Below the pieces are notes generated by a model. The model did no database searches, was not told the DNA's origin, and was given only the letters and a program-made list of their open reading frames with translations. Of a DNA stretch of 64,000 bases, positions 43,701-52,800 are shown in pieces (positions within the stretch are counted from its first letter, which is position 1; every line of letters begins with the position of its first letter). Position numbers and translations under genes: made by a program. The stretch comes from an uncultured Alteromonadaceae bacterium (GTDB lineage: Bacteria > Pseudomonadota > Gammaproteobacteria > Enterobacterales > Alteromonadaceae), in NCBI GenBank assembly GCA_938085045.1, contig CALKGI010000041.1:34806-98805 (forward strand), in the 5' to 3' direction.

Positions 43701-44890
43701 ATCAAAACGCAGTAGCACAATTGCAACACATAGATGCCTCAAACCTTATAGGTAACCAACAAAAGCAAACATTAGCTAAAGCTTACCAAGGCATAGGTGA
43801 AGGGCAAATTGCCAGTGGGCTTCACGAGCAAGGCCGGTTGGCGTTAGAACATGCGCTACTAGAACTCGACGATGAAGCTTTGATTAAAGCCGACATTCAT
43901 TACCGTATAGGTCGTTCGTTCGAAGCCCATCACCATCACCAACATTCACTTCAATCATATCAACAAGCACTGACTCAACTGGGTGACATACATGCCCCAG
44001 CCGCCCCGCTGGCATCAGTCAATTGCTGGATAAAAGTCAACAGTGCCCGCCTCAACGTCTATTACTGGCTCAATGATGTTGATGCCATGTTACAAATTGT
44101 CGACGAGGTTACGCCACTGCTCGAAAAAAGAGGGGCTATTGAACAAAGAGCTGAGTTTCTGTATGCCAAAGTCACCTTGAGCTTACGTCAAAAACGTTAT
44201 GTATTAGATGAACAAGACGTATCACTAGCCGCTCAAGCCTGTGATTTACTCAGTCAAACCGATGATATCGCCGCCATCGCTGAAACTAAGTTCGCCTATG
44301 CCATGGCCCTGTATTTCAATCAACAGATTGCCAAAGCCACCGAATTATTCCAAAGTGCATTAACACAAGCCAATGTACTTGACGAAGTCACCTTACAATC
44401 ACGTTGCCTGGTTTACTTAGCCATTAGCTGTCGTCGACAGGGCTTGCTCGAACAAACCGCTCTTTATGCCCAACAAGCACTAGAAGTTTCACAACAGGCC
44501 GGCATGAATGACTATGTCGCTGGGGCCAAAGCCAATTTGGCGTGGGTAGAGCTAAAACGCAACAACCCCCAAAAAGCTCGCCCACTAATAGATGACAGCT
44601 TGACCATTTGGCGTAAAATGGCAGGAATTTACCCTTATCCGTTGCAATGGCTGGCCTTACTGCTACAGTTGGACCTAACACAGCAAAAAACCAACAAACC
44701 ACAGCGAAACCTACAACTGACTGACATTGTTAAAGCGCTCCTCGATGAGCAACAACAATGTTTACCCCATAGCGTCAGTCACCCGTTTCAACAAGCGTTG
44801 GCCAGCTTAAATGGCAACGGTTTTAGCAGTGAAACCGAGCAGTTTATTGGGCAGGGAGTTAAAGCAGCCCGTTGTTTGAACTATTTATGA
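40799..44890 (+). CDS. Ser/Thr kinase - pseudo-cyclase - ATPase - TPR regulator (TOMM kinase/cyclase type)
   Basis: 1363 residues. Domain 1 (about 18-280) is a Hanks-type kinase: GEGGFGQVF, AIKFL Lys (about 46), HRDTKPAN catalytic loop, LDFGIG and GTPSYSAPEQ; all catalytic residues are intact. Domain 2 (about 335-510) is a class III nucleotide cyclase fold (MGLHTGMV, FYFGYP), but both metal Asp positions are changed (VLCVSLA, LGGILL), so it is probably inactive. Domain 3 is an AAA/STAND ATPase with Walker A YGDAGIGKSR (about 560) and Walker B FIFEDIHWAD (about 688). The remainder is TPR-like. This architecture matches the family called TOMM-system kinase/cyclase fusion. It heads the YcaO/TfuA operon and is probably its sensor or regulator. 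Confidence 0.9.
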   Translation: MVDNNQSITARFNNDAYQLHEKIGEGGFGQVFKACQLNTGQIVAIKFLTLNPEMDEDHKRRYIERFERETLLGSRLQHPNIVRLLDKGCCDVDLLYAVFEYVDGDTLKETLATQGALNAVESASIMIQVLDALVHAHKQGVIHRDTKPANIMLSKGGVKTHAKVLDFGIGTLVDEARQLDYKSITLTQETLGTPSYSAPEQLRGEPPTPKTDLYVWALVFIECLTGNPAVSGTSLASIFHQQLSQSNVPLPKAVVGHPVAALLRRTLNKKANERTNSAAELYHQMGQLNFSTLVGEIAEPVRPNLSVDDNTQFTMTGINTVVNSQSLSFTRLTERKQITVLCVSLAIKAVKATDIDSEVIDALQLDQKSQCEDIAIRFGAFHFGTLGGILLFYFGYPIVSDNDARLAARTALEISSELSKRNVLLKQSRGIETRVSMGLHTGMVTSLGEIVPEGETLNIAMNLAQLATFNQILCSDIVRQQLDTYSEFQAHSSNPIGIDDQPQPLFALIGERQAEAFGFLRANRRNDIFVGRQQPLATLSLMIKNVNKPGTTATRTAHIYGDAGIGKSRLLFEIRDKANGFVHNVAQCLVEHKNNALYPVLNIVKYQYALDSLTPDDGQKHLATVINECQPQLMHCLPVLCVWLGLPLPTDLPLQPHAPDVQKQMLFDILTALLTATPKDQYFQPRLFIFEDIHWADPTTIEFVRHFGASDDFLRNQQIFISTSRQPLPAPLADTAIQSIELQKLSSEETRQFVVELFESQPLSKALLAGLLTRTDGIPLFIEELVGMLKQKKLVRQINGQIDFANANDQAMLPNNLRDSLQQKLDTLVYAKETAQLAATIGRAFDYDLLVATSGHEESRVQSDLNEMIATDLVFQQRKVNSAHYLFKHALLKDAAYDSIPKNHRSQIHHHLANTLLTRFAKRAQQNPHLVADHWAQAQQPSKASQWYMTAGDKAATTFAHSDYINYYQNAVAQLQHIDASNLIGNQQKQTLAKAYQGIGEGQIASGLHEQGRLALEHALLELDDEALIKADIHYRIGRSFEAHHHHQHSLQSYQQALTQLGDIHAPAAPLASVNCWIKVNSARLNVYYWLNDVDAMLQIVDEVTPLLEKRGAIEQRAEFLYAKVTLSLRQKRYVLDEQDVSLAAQACDLLSQTDDIAAIAETKFAYAMALYFNQQIAKATELFQSALTQANVLDEVTLQSRCLVYLAISCRRQGLLEQTALYAQQALEVSQQAGMNDYVAGAKANLAWVELKRNNPQKARPLIDDSLTIWRKMAGIYPYPLQWLALLLQLDLTQQKTNKPQRNLQLTDIVKALLDEQQQCLPHSVSHPFQQALASLNGNGFSSETEQFIGQGVKAARCLNYL

Positions 44891-44921
44891 TCACCCCCCC
44901 ACATGAATCACAGAGGTTAAT

Positions 44922-45725
44922 ATGTCAACTGATGGAATCCAATCAAATCCTATCGAGAATTTATTCTACGAACTGAGTCAAGATATCTACATTGCGTGTA
45001 GCGATGGCGAGCTCAAGCACATTCCTTATCACACCTACAACGAAGCACCAGAGTTAGAATGGTACAAAAAGGTTGATGGTGTTGAACAGCTTCAAATATT
45101 TTTTACCACCGAAAACGGTTACCAACCTGCAAATTTATACGGCCCAGTGATCACCAAAGTTTTGCCTTGGAATCTGGCCACCGCCAATGTCCCACCGGGT
45201 ACGAACCGTAGTGATTTTAAGCCCGGTTATTTAATTGACTTAAGATTACTACGATTGGCTCGCCTGCGTTTTAATGAGGCCAACAAAAATAATGCCAATA
45301 GAGGTGATGCAAACACAGGCGATATAAAACCCTATGATGGCAATTTGCCTGAACAGCTTCTAGGGGAATTACAACTAACGCCTGAAGACAACCTCTATAT
45401 AGCCTCTTGGATAGATCCGTTTGCCAAAGGGTCCGAACTTGGTCATCAAGACTATCATCTAACTTACCTGTCTTGCGAAGAACTAGCCCGTTGCCGCAAC
45501 GCCACCGACGTAGATGACGGCGATACAAAAACCATGCTCGAAAGATACTATGTAGAAGCAGGTGTACAAGCAGGCGCAATACATCCATTAGACACAGGAA
45601 TATTGCCATTTTTAGAATCAACACCCGCCGAAAACCTCAAAGAAATGGCACCAGCAGAATTTTCAGCCACCTTTGGTATCGCACCCACGTGCTATATCGT
45701 TAATCTCAAAAGCTTTATGCTGTAG
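44922..45725 (+). CDS. Unrecognised 267-aa protein of the YcaO/TfuA operon
   Basis: AGAGG lies 6 bases before the ATG. The protein is soluble, acidic, without signal peptide or membrane helix, and has a beta-rich start (DIYIACSDGELKHIPYHTYN, WYKKVDGVEQLQIFFTTENG) and an Asn-rich central insert near 130 (NEANKNNANRGDAN). The C-terminus reads APTCYIVNLKSFML. No family is recognised. Sitting between the kinase and YcaO genes with short gaps (31 and 14 bp) it may be a partner, a leader-binding protein or the substrate of the system; Cys near the C-terminus is the only conspicuous potential modification site. Confidence 0.75.
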   Translation: MSTDGIQSNPIENLFYELSQDIYIACSDGELKHIPYHTYNEAPELEWYKKVDGVEQLQIFFTTENGYQPANLYGPVITKVLPWNLATANVPPGTNRSDFKPGYLIDLRLLRLARLRFNEANKNNANRGDANTGDIKPYDGNLPEQLLGELQLTPEDNLYIASWIDPFAKGSELGHQDYHLTYLSCEELARCRNATDVDDGDTKTMLERYYVEAGVQAGAIHPLDTGILPFLESTPAENLKEMAPAEFSATFGIAPTCYIVNLKSFML

Positions 45726-45739
45726 GCGATATTGACACC

Positions 45740-47005
45740 ATGACAGAACACGCCACTAAAAAGTATACCAACGGCACTCACAGAACCCGCTCACCACAGC
45801 AAACCCTAGCCAAGGTAATGCCGCATATGAAGGCGATGGGTGTCACTCGCATTGCCAATGTCACCGGACTCGATGACATTGGCATTAAAGTCGTCACTGT
45901 GTGTCGCCCCAATTCAAAAGCTATTTCGGTCGCCCAAGGCAAAGGATTAGATTTAGATGCAGCCAAAGCGTCAGGCTTGATGGAAGCCGTCGAAACTTGG
46001 CATGCCGAACAAATAGACTTGCCACTTCGATTGGCCAGCTATCGCGAAATAAGCAGCACCGCCAATGTGGTAGACGTAGAACAACTTCCCAAACTAAAAC
46101 TGAGTCGCTATCACCAAGATTTACCAACGCTTTGGATAGAAGGTTACGACTACGCCACCAAGCAGCCCACTTTTGTGCCCTTTGAAGTGGTGCATGCCAA
46201 CTACGCCCTGCCCTTACCTACCGGCAGTGGCGCTTTTATGATGAGCACCAACGGATTGGCATCGGGCAACGTATTGCTTGAGGCCATCAGCCACGGCTTA
46301 TGCGAATTAATAGAACGAGATGCCACCGCATTGTGGCGAATACAACGAACACACCTGCTCGAAAATGCCCCCCAGCAACGCTGGGAAGATAAACAGATGC
46401 TCGATTTAACCACAGTCGATGACCCTAATTGTTGCCATATACTTAGCCAATTTTCCAAGGCAGGTATAGCAGTAACGGTTTGGAATATCACCTCTGACTT
46501 GAACATCCCCTCTTTTTATTGCGCCATTGTTAACCAAACATTAGACCTATCGCGACCCATCAACGGTGCCAGCGGCATGGGTACACACCCGGCCAAAGGC
46601 ATCGCCCTGTTACGTGCTTTAACCGAAGCCGCCCAATCAAGGTTAACACTCATCTCGGGTTCGCGAGACGACCTTAGCGCCAACGAATACAAAGACGGCA
46701 AAGATGCTGACAGACACCAAAAAACCGTCGAATCACTCAATAAAGTGGTGCCATTACAGCAATATGCTGCCATTGAAAGCTGGACACATGAAACCTTAGA
46801 ACAAGACATGACGCTATTAACCGAACAACTGGCAGCACGGGGCCTCGACAAAATAATCGTCGTAGATTTGAGTAAACCGGCCTACGATATCCCCGTTGTT
46901 AGAGTGGTGGTGCCGGGGTTAGAAGGCATTGATTTTGTACCAGGCTATCGACCAGGCACACGTGCCAAAGCACTCTACGACAAACTTTGTAAACAGAGCC
47001 TTTAA
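45740..47005 (+). CDS. YcaO-domain ATP-dependent cyclodehydratase/thioamidation enzyme
   Basis: 421 residues, a compact YcaO domain with little else. Acidic ATP/Mg sites: SGLMEAVETWHAE (about 78-90), SHGLCELIERDATALW (about 185-200), and LRALTEAAQSRLTLISG (about 292-308). YcaO enzymes phosphorylate the backbone amide and form azolines, thioamides or amidines in peptides; adjacency to TfuA favours thioamide chemistry, by analogy with the TfuA-YcaO pairs of methanogens and thioviridamide clusters. The C-terminus is RPGTRAKALYDKL without the Pro-rich tail of azoline-forming homologues. No E1-like/ocin-ThiF partner is in the operon. Confidence 0.9.
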   Translation: MTEHATKKYTNGTHRTRSPQQTLAKVMPHMKAMGVTRIANVTGLDDIGIKVVTVCRPNSKAISVAQGKGLDLDAAKASGLMEAVETWHAEQIDLPLRLASYREISSTANVVDVEQLPKLKLSRYHQDLPTLWIEGYDYATKQPTFVPFEVVHANYALPLPTGSGAFMMSTNGLASGNVLLEAISHGLCELIERDATALWRIQRTHLLENAPQQRWEDKQMLDLTTVDDPNCCHILSQFSKAGIAVTVWNITSDLNIPSFYCAIVNQTLDLSRPINGASGMGTHPAKGIALLRALTEAAQSRLTLISGSRDDLSANEYKDGKDADRHQKTVESLNKVVPLQQYAAIESWTHETLEQDMTLLTEQLAARGLDKIIVVDLSKPAYDIPVVRVVVPGLEGIDFVPGYRPGTRAKALYDKLCKQSL

Positions 47006-47008
47006 ATC

Positions 47009-48382
47009 ATGAGTATTATTGTTTTTACCGGACCGACCTTATCTGCCACAGATGCCGCCCACTACCTAATGGCCGATTTCAGGCCCCCAGCCAAACAAGG
47101 CGATGTATATCAGGCCTGTCTTGAACAACCGAAAATCATTGCGATAATCGACGGCTATTTCGAAAGTGTCCCAGCGGTATGGCATAAAGAAATATTGTAC
47201 GCCATGAGTCAAGGCATTCATGTTTATGGCAGCTCAAGTATTGGTGCTCTCAGAGCCGCCGAACTCTCATACTACGGCATGCAGGGTGTTGGTGATGTTT
47301 ATCAACAATTCAACGATGGCACACTCGAAGATGACGACGAGGTTGCCATTGTTCATGCACCCGGCGAACTCAATTATCATGCGATTTCTGAGGCCATGGT
47401 CAACATCCGGGCAACCCTGTTGGCCGCGCACAAGGCACAAATAATAAACCAAGAACAGACCTCGACATTAATTGCATTAGCCAAAGACACTTGGTATCCC
47501 AAACGTAGTTACGAGCAATTGTTAACAGATGCAAATGAGCAATTAACCACTCAAATGCTAGCCCCCGAAACACATCAAGCACTCGCAGCTTTCATCGATG
47601 AGCATGCCATTAACGTCAAACGCGACGATGCCGTTAGCATGCTGCAACAGCTCAATAACATCCAATTATCGACATTAGCAGCCAAAACCGTCGATTATGC
47701 TTTTATGCATACCGATGCTTGGCTGACCTTGAAAAAACAGGTCGAAATGAATCAATTCGCCGCACAAAATCAACTGAAAATGACCGATTTAACGCTTGAG
47801 CTTAAGCTCAGCGGCCGCTGGAATGCCTTAAAACAACAAGCCCAAGCAAGACAGATTGCATTACAAAAAAACCAAGCTCGCCAAGGCGACATCACCGGTG
47901 AACAACGCCAATCAGCCTTGCTTCAATTGGCGCAACAACAGCAATGCATCAACAATGGCCAAATTGATTTTAATCAACTAACTCAATGGTTTGAGTCACA
48001 ACAACTGGATATGCCCAGATTTGATCAATTGATACGCAAACAATCTATGCTCCAGTGGGTCGACACCATTATTGACGACATAGACGAAGAGCTTGTCGAT
48101 ATTTTACGTTTGAACAACGAACTTGGTCAGATTCACCAGCACATAACCGGCAAACAGCGCTGTTTGGCCACAACACAAGCTGAAATCACGCTGACCGAGT
48201 TGGGCATAAACGAAAGCGAGTTATGGCAATGGTACTTTCAAGTCAACCTCAATAGCACGCCACCCAAAGATGTTGCGGCATTTGCCAAACACAACGGTTT
48301 TAGCGATGTCAGTCAATTGCAGCAGGCAGTTTTGGCTGAATATCATTACGTAACGCAAACACAGGCTCAAGCAACTCAATGA
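47009..48382 (+). CDS. TfuA-like protein with long C-terminal extension
   Basis: 457 residues. The TfuA core is at the N-terminus (about 1-200): GPTLSATDA, IAIIDGYFESVPAVWHKEIL, YGSSSIGALRAAEL and ELSYYGMQGVGDVYQQF. TfuA helps YcaO form thioamides, probably by delivering sulfide or recruiting the substrate. The remaining about 250 residues are Gln-rich helices not seen in short TfuA proteins and contain few Cys; they may dock another subunit. It starts 3 bases after the YcaO stop and its own stop overlaps the next ATG (ATGA). Confidence 0.88.
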   Translation: MSIIVFTGPTLSATDAAHYLMADFRPPAKQGDVYQACLEQPKIIAIIDGYFESVPAVWHKEILYAMSQGIHVYGSSSIGALRAAELSYYGMQGVGDVYQQFNDGTLEDDDEVAIVHAPGELNYHAISEAMVNIRATLLAAHKAQIINQEQTSTLIALAKDTWYPKRSYEQLLTDANEQLTTQMLAPETHQALAAFIDEHAINVKRDDAVSMLQQLNNIQLSTLAAKTVDYAFMHTDAWLTLKKQVEMNQFAAQNQLKMTDLTLELKLSGRWNALKQQAQARQIALQKNQARQGDITGEQRQSALLQLAQQQQCINNGQIDFNQLTQWFESQQLDMPRFDQLIRKQSMLQWVDTIIDDIDEELVDILRLNNELGQIHQHITGKQRCLATTQAEITLTELGINESELWQWYFQVNLNSTPPKDVAAFAKHNGFSDVSQLQQAVLAEYHYVTQTQAQATQ

Positions 48383-49323
48383 ACACTCAACAAACAACCA
48401 TGAAGATATTAATCGTCGGCGCTACAGGACCTGTTGGACTGGGTCGCATCATCTGCCAATTAACCGCACAACAGCATCCACAATCGCAGATAAAAGTGTT
48501 GGTTCGCCGGCAATCTCAGCCAAACCCAGAGCGTCAGGCAATTCTTGATCAACTGCGCAGTTATGGTGCACAACTGGTTGAGGGAGATTTAAAAGACCCT
48601 GATTCGTTGTTACATGCCTGTGAGGGCATCGATTCGGTGATCACAACTGCCACCAGCATTACTGGTCAAAACCCTGAAGATACAATTGAAACGGTAGACC
48701 GAGCGGGCCAAATCAATCTGGTAAATGCAGCCAAAGCACAAGGGGTCAGTCATTTTATCTACACCTCTATGTCGCCCAATATTCAGCGTCAAGCCGACTG
48801 TGCTTTTACCAGTGCCAAGCAAGCAGTAGAGCAGCAACTTAAAAACAGTGGTCTTAACTACACTATTTTGCGCCCCAGCTTTTTTGCAGAATGTTGGTTA
48901 TGTCCCGGGGTAAGCTTTGACACAACCCAAAAAACCGCCCAACTTTTTGGTGATGCTCAGGCCAAAATCAATTTCATTGCCATCGAAGATGTCGCCCAAT
49001 TCGCTGTTGCCGCCCTAAGCCATACAGGCGCAAATAACGCCACATTAACACTCGGTGGCCCTCAAGCCATTGCCCCAATCGAACTGGTAGAGGTTTATCA
49101 AAACGCCGAAGATGCCAAATATCAAATCACTTATACCTCGTTGGCCATGCTACAAGAGGGCTACAAAGCAGCAACTGATGGGCTAGCGAAAACCTTTACC
49201 GCATTATCAATAGCCCTAGCCCTTGGAGATGAGATAGACATGACCCAAACGCTCAAGCAGTTTGAACACATCACACTTCAACCAATAAAACCACTCATTG
49301 AGCGACTGATAAATGCACATTAG
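48379..49323 (+). CDS. NmrA-like NAD(P)-binding oxidoreductase
   Basis: 314 residues. Rossmann start MKILIVGATGPVGLGRIICQ, with VLVRR, VEGDLKDPDSLLHACEG and FIYTSMSPN characteristic of atypical SDR/NmrA proteins. The usual catalytic YxxxK is not obvious, so it may be a redox sensor or a reductase of unknown substrate. Its ATG overlaps the TfuA stop (ATGA), so it is the last gene of the five-gene operon. A tailoring or regulatory role in the YcaO system is inferred from position only. Confidence 0.8.
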   Translation: MNTQQTTMKILIVGATGPVGLGRIICQLTAQQHPQSQIKVLVRRQSQPNPERQAILDQLRSYGAQLVEGDLKDPDSLLHACEGIDSVITTATSITGQNPEDTIETVDRAGQINLVNAAKAQGVSHFIYTSMSPNIQRQADCAFTSAKQAVEQQLKNSGLNYTILRPSFFAECWLCPGVSFDTTQKTAQLFGDAQAKINFIAIEDVAQFAVAALSHTGANNATLTLGGPQAIAPIELVEVYQNAEDAKYQITYTSLAMLQEGYKAATDGLAKTFTALSIALALGDEIDMTQTLKQFEHITLQPIKPLIERLINAH

Positions 49324-49377
49324 TACTTATCATCTAACACGGTATTGAATAACCCCTAAGCCAAATGAAAGCTGGGT

Positions 49378-49505
49378 TTAGCAAAAAATATCACGAAAGT
49401 AGTCACAGTGAATTAGATCTTCAGCGCCCGGACCGCCCGTGCTGAAACTGCCATTGCCGTGACTGCAACCAATTTTGTAATTGTTTTCTTAGTAAATAAA
49501 TTCAT
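49378..49505 (-). pseudogene. Frameshifted small exported Cys-peptide gene
   Basis: ATG at 49505 with AAAAGG 7 bases upstream encodes a signal-peptide-like start (MNLFTKKTITKLVAVTAMAV, then SA) but the frame ends after 30 codons at 49413. The -1 frame continues the peptide sensibly as STGGPGAEDLIHCDYFRDIFC to TAA at 49378. One missing base, either a mutation or a sequencing error, explains both. The GG-x-AE-x-LI-x-C pattern recurs in the protein encoded at 54258. It is convergent to the YcaO/TfuA operon, 55 bp beyond its last gene. Confidence 0.45.
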
Positions 49506-49805
49506 GATAATACCTTTTAAGTGTCTATGGCCAGTTTAAGGAAACCTTAGAGGGAGTCAAACGAGGCTAAAAACATAAAAAGGTAAAATAAAAATAATAA
49601 ATATCAATAGCTTACTATTTTAATTTATTGAGATTGACATTATTTTGTAGCCATAGTTACAGTATTGGTTCTCAGCGTTTAAAAACCAGTAAGGTAAGCG
49701 CGAGCGCCAGCTCGCGATTTTGGTAAAACTACATCAATACGATGCGATCCATCGCACTAATCGCGCTCTGGTGCTTCGCTGCTGTGGCGCCTACGGCCAA
49801 CAATT
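49506..49805. other. Intergenic region with palindromic repeat
   Basis: Holds the promoter of the frameshifted peptide gene and, at about 49690-49800, a GC-rich repeat block with CCAGCTCGCGATTTTGG (49707-49723), GATGCGATCCATCGCA and TGTGGCGCC words. It is related to the elements at 5746 and 6441. No further gene. Confidence 0.5.
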
Positions 49806-52800
49806 CTACCGCAACAGCTCTTTTTGATACTGTTTGGGCGTATTGCCGTAACGCGCTTTGAAACATTTACTGAAATAAGGGGTTGAAGTAAAACCCACCT
49901 GCTCGGCAATCTGACCTATTTGTAGCCCGGTTTTAAACAATTCAATAGAAACATTGAGTCGATGCTCCCTCAATATGTCGGTAAAGGTGTCTTCGAGCAA
50001 CGCACTGAGCTTGCGATATAACTGGTGGTCGCCCACGAACATTTGAGTGGCCGCTTGCTCGCGACTGAAATCTGGATTGGCGTAGTTTTTATCGAGCACC
50101 GCATTAAATTGTTCGATAAATTGTCGGTCTTTGTCGCTAACCACACTGGCCGATGTCTGGGGCTGTGCGTCTACGCCAGGCTTATTCGCCAACGATTGCG
50201 CTTCAACCACTCGGTTAAAGCGTTTTTTCAGCAATTTACGAATCGACAACAAACTTTCAACGCGCATTCTTAACTCAGCCGGGTTAAAGGGTTTTGCCAA
50301 ATAATCATCAACTTCTTGCTTCCAACCTTCCATGCGAGAATCGATATCACCTTTGGCGGTTAACAACACAATCGGAATATGCACCGTCAATTGTTCTATC
50401 TTCAATCGTTTTGCCACCTCATAACCACTGATCCCCGGCATCATCACATCACAAATGATCAAATCAGGAATTTGCGCTATCGCCAGTTTTAACCCGTCTT
50501 CACCGTTGTTGGCACTCAAGCAAACAAAACCCTCAGACAACGTATCGGCAAGTAAAACCAACATGTCGGCATTGTCATCAATCAATAAAATAGTGGGTTT
50601 ATTGGCGCCGTCTTGACTGTTGATGCTGCTTTGCACGACATGTTCAACACCAGTCATGCCATTGCCTACAACCGTTCCAAGGCTTTCGATTTCGTGTAAC
50701 GATGTACTGGTCAAGCCATTGCCTGACTCAAATGCCACGTCACCTGCGATACTTATCGGTAGAGTAACAATAAATCGGCTGCCCTCATTCAACTGACTTT
50801 GCAGCGTAATTTGACCATCGAGACTTTCGACCAGCTCTTTCACCAGCGCCAAACCAATGCCAGCACCGGGAATATTTTCATCGTGAACAATATCAGCCCT
50901 AGTGAAGCGATTAAAAACCAATTGCTGATCGGCTTCGCTAATACCAATGCCGGTATCAATCACGGTAATACAAACGGTGCTTTTCTTTAAATCTGGTTCT
51001 ACAACAATGCTCAATTTGCCGTTGGTTGGGGTGTATTTAATGGCATTAGAGATAAGATTAATTAATATCATTTCAAGCGCATCGGCGGTTGAGGGCACCA
51101 CCACATCATCAAAAGGCGGACTGTCTATAGTCAATTTTTTGTCTTGCAGCAGCGGTTCAAACGAAGTTAACAACACCGACAAGGTTTGTTGCAATGAATA
51201 GAAGTGGCTTTTTTGCTCGGTGAAGGTATCAAGTCGAGACAGCTCTAACAACTGCTCTACCATGCGCAACAACCTTTGACCATTACGAATGGCCATGTTG
51301 ATTTTATTGCGTGCCCCAGTTTGTAATTCAGTGCTTAACACCGACTCCAATGGCGTCAATATTAATGTCAGTGGCGTTTTAAACTCATGAGAGATATTGG
51401 CAAACATCTGCTCTTTACGGGTCATCAATTGATTAATCGTGGCGGTGCGCGTCTTTACACTGTGTTCGAGCACCTTAGAGCGTTTAACCAATGAACGAGT
51501 TCGGTAGTAATACAGCATATAAATAAAGGCGAGTGCCAACAGCGTATAAATCAGTTTGGCCTGCCAAGTTTGCCACAGCGGCGGGGTAATAGTGATAGAC
51601 ACCGCTCGGTAGTCATCACCAAATTGGCCATCAACGTTGCTGGCTTTAACCTTAAAAGTGTAGTCACCTGCCGGGGCCGAAATAAAAGAAGCCACACGGT
51701 TGTTGTTGTCGGTTTCTATCCACTGATTTGTCAGCCCCTCCATTTTCCAAGCATAACGAATACGTTCACCGTGATTGTGATCTGAACTGGCAAAAGCAAT
51801 CGAAAACCAGTAATCCAAATAAGACAAAACCAAACTGTCGGTATGATTGATGGTTGTCGACAACACAGAATCAGGCGCACCAACTGGCACTGGCTGATTA
51901 AACAACTTAAATTGTGACAACAATAACGGCAGTCTCTTCGCCTTTTGTAATTTACTAGCAGCCAGCAAAGTTGGCGGGAAGCGGCTCATGGCACTGGCGT
52001 TGGCCATAATAATGTCGCCTGAGGGCGTAACAGTACTCATGCGCGGATAAACCGAATCAACTCGCAAACCATCTTGCGCTGTAAAAACAGCCACATCAAA
52101 TGACTCAGGGTCGAATCTTACAATCCCTTTGGTGGTACCGAGCCATAACATGCCTTGTTTATCTTCAATGACGGTTCTAACAGTATTAACTGGCAACCCC
52201 TGTTCGGCAGTAAAAAAAGTCATTTTTTGAGTTGGTAAATCCAATAAAACCAACCCCGACACATTGCTAGCCACCCAAATTCGCCCTGTAGAGTCTTGAA
52301 AAACCTGCCAAATACGGTTGAGATCATAATGGTCATCACTCAGTACTGACCACTTGCCAGTGGCACGGTCCATCACCCGTAAACCATTACGACGGGTGCC
52401 GACCAGCACGTGGTTTTCAAGCGGTAAAATGGTTTCTACGGTAAATTGATTAAGGTGTTGTACATATTTGCCTTGGGTTTTGTCATAACTGAACAAACCC
52501 GCAATATTGTCATCAGAACGATGCAATCCAGCCCACAAAGTCCCGGTTTTATCTAACGTCAAACTGTGTAAGTTGTTCGATGGCATCACCTGGGCGTTGT
52601 CGGCGTAGGGCATCACCATGCCACTTCGCGGGTTATATTTTAAAATGCCCTTATCACTCACGTTCATCACGATTTGATGGTTGTTGTCTTCGGTGATAGC
52701 ACTAACAATACCGACATCTTTTACCACCGGCCTAAATTGTTGCAAGCCAGTATCATAAACATAAAGATGACTCAGAGCCCCCAACCAAATTTTGCCTTGA

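Noticed and set aside
49413..49505. Programmed ribosomal frameshifting in the small peptide gene
   Set aside because: No X-XXY-YYZ slippery site or downstream structure is visible; a plain one-base deletion or read error is simpler.
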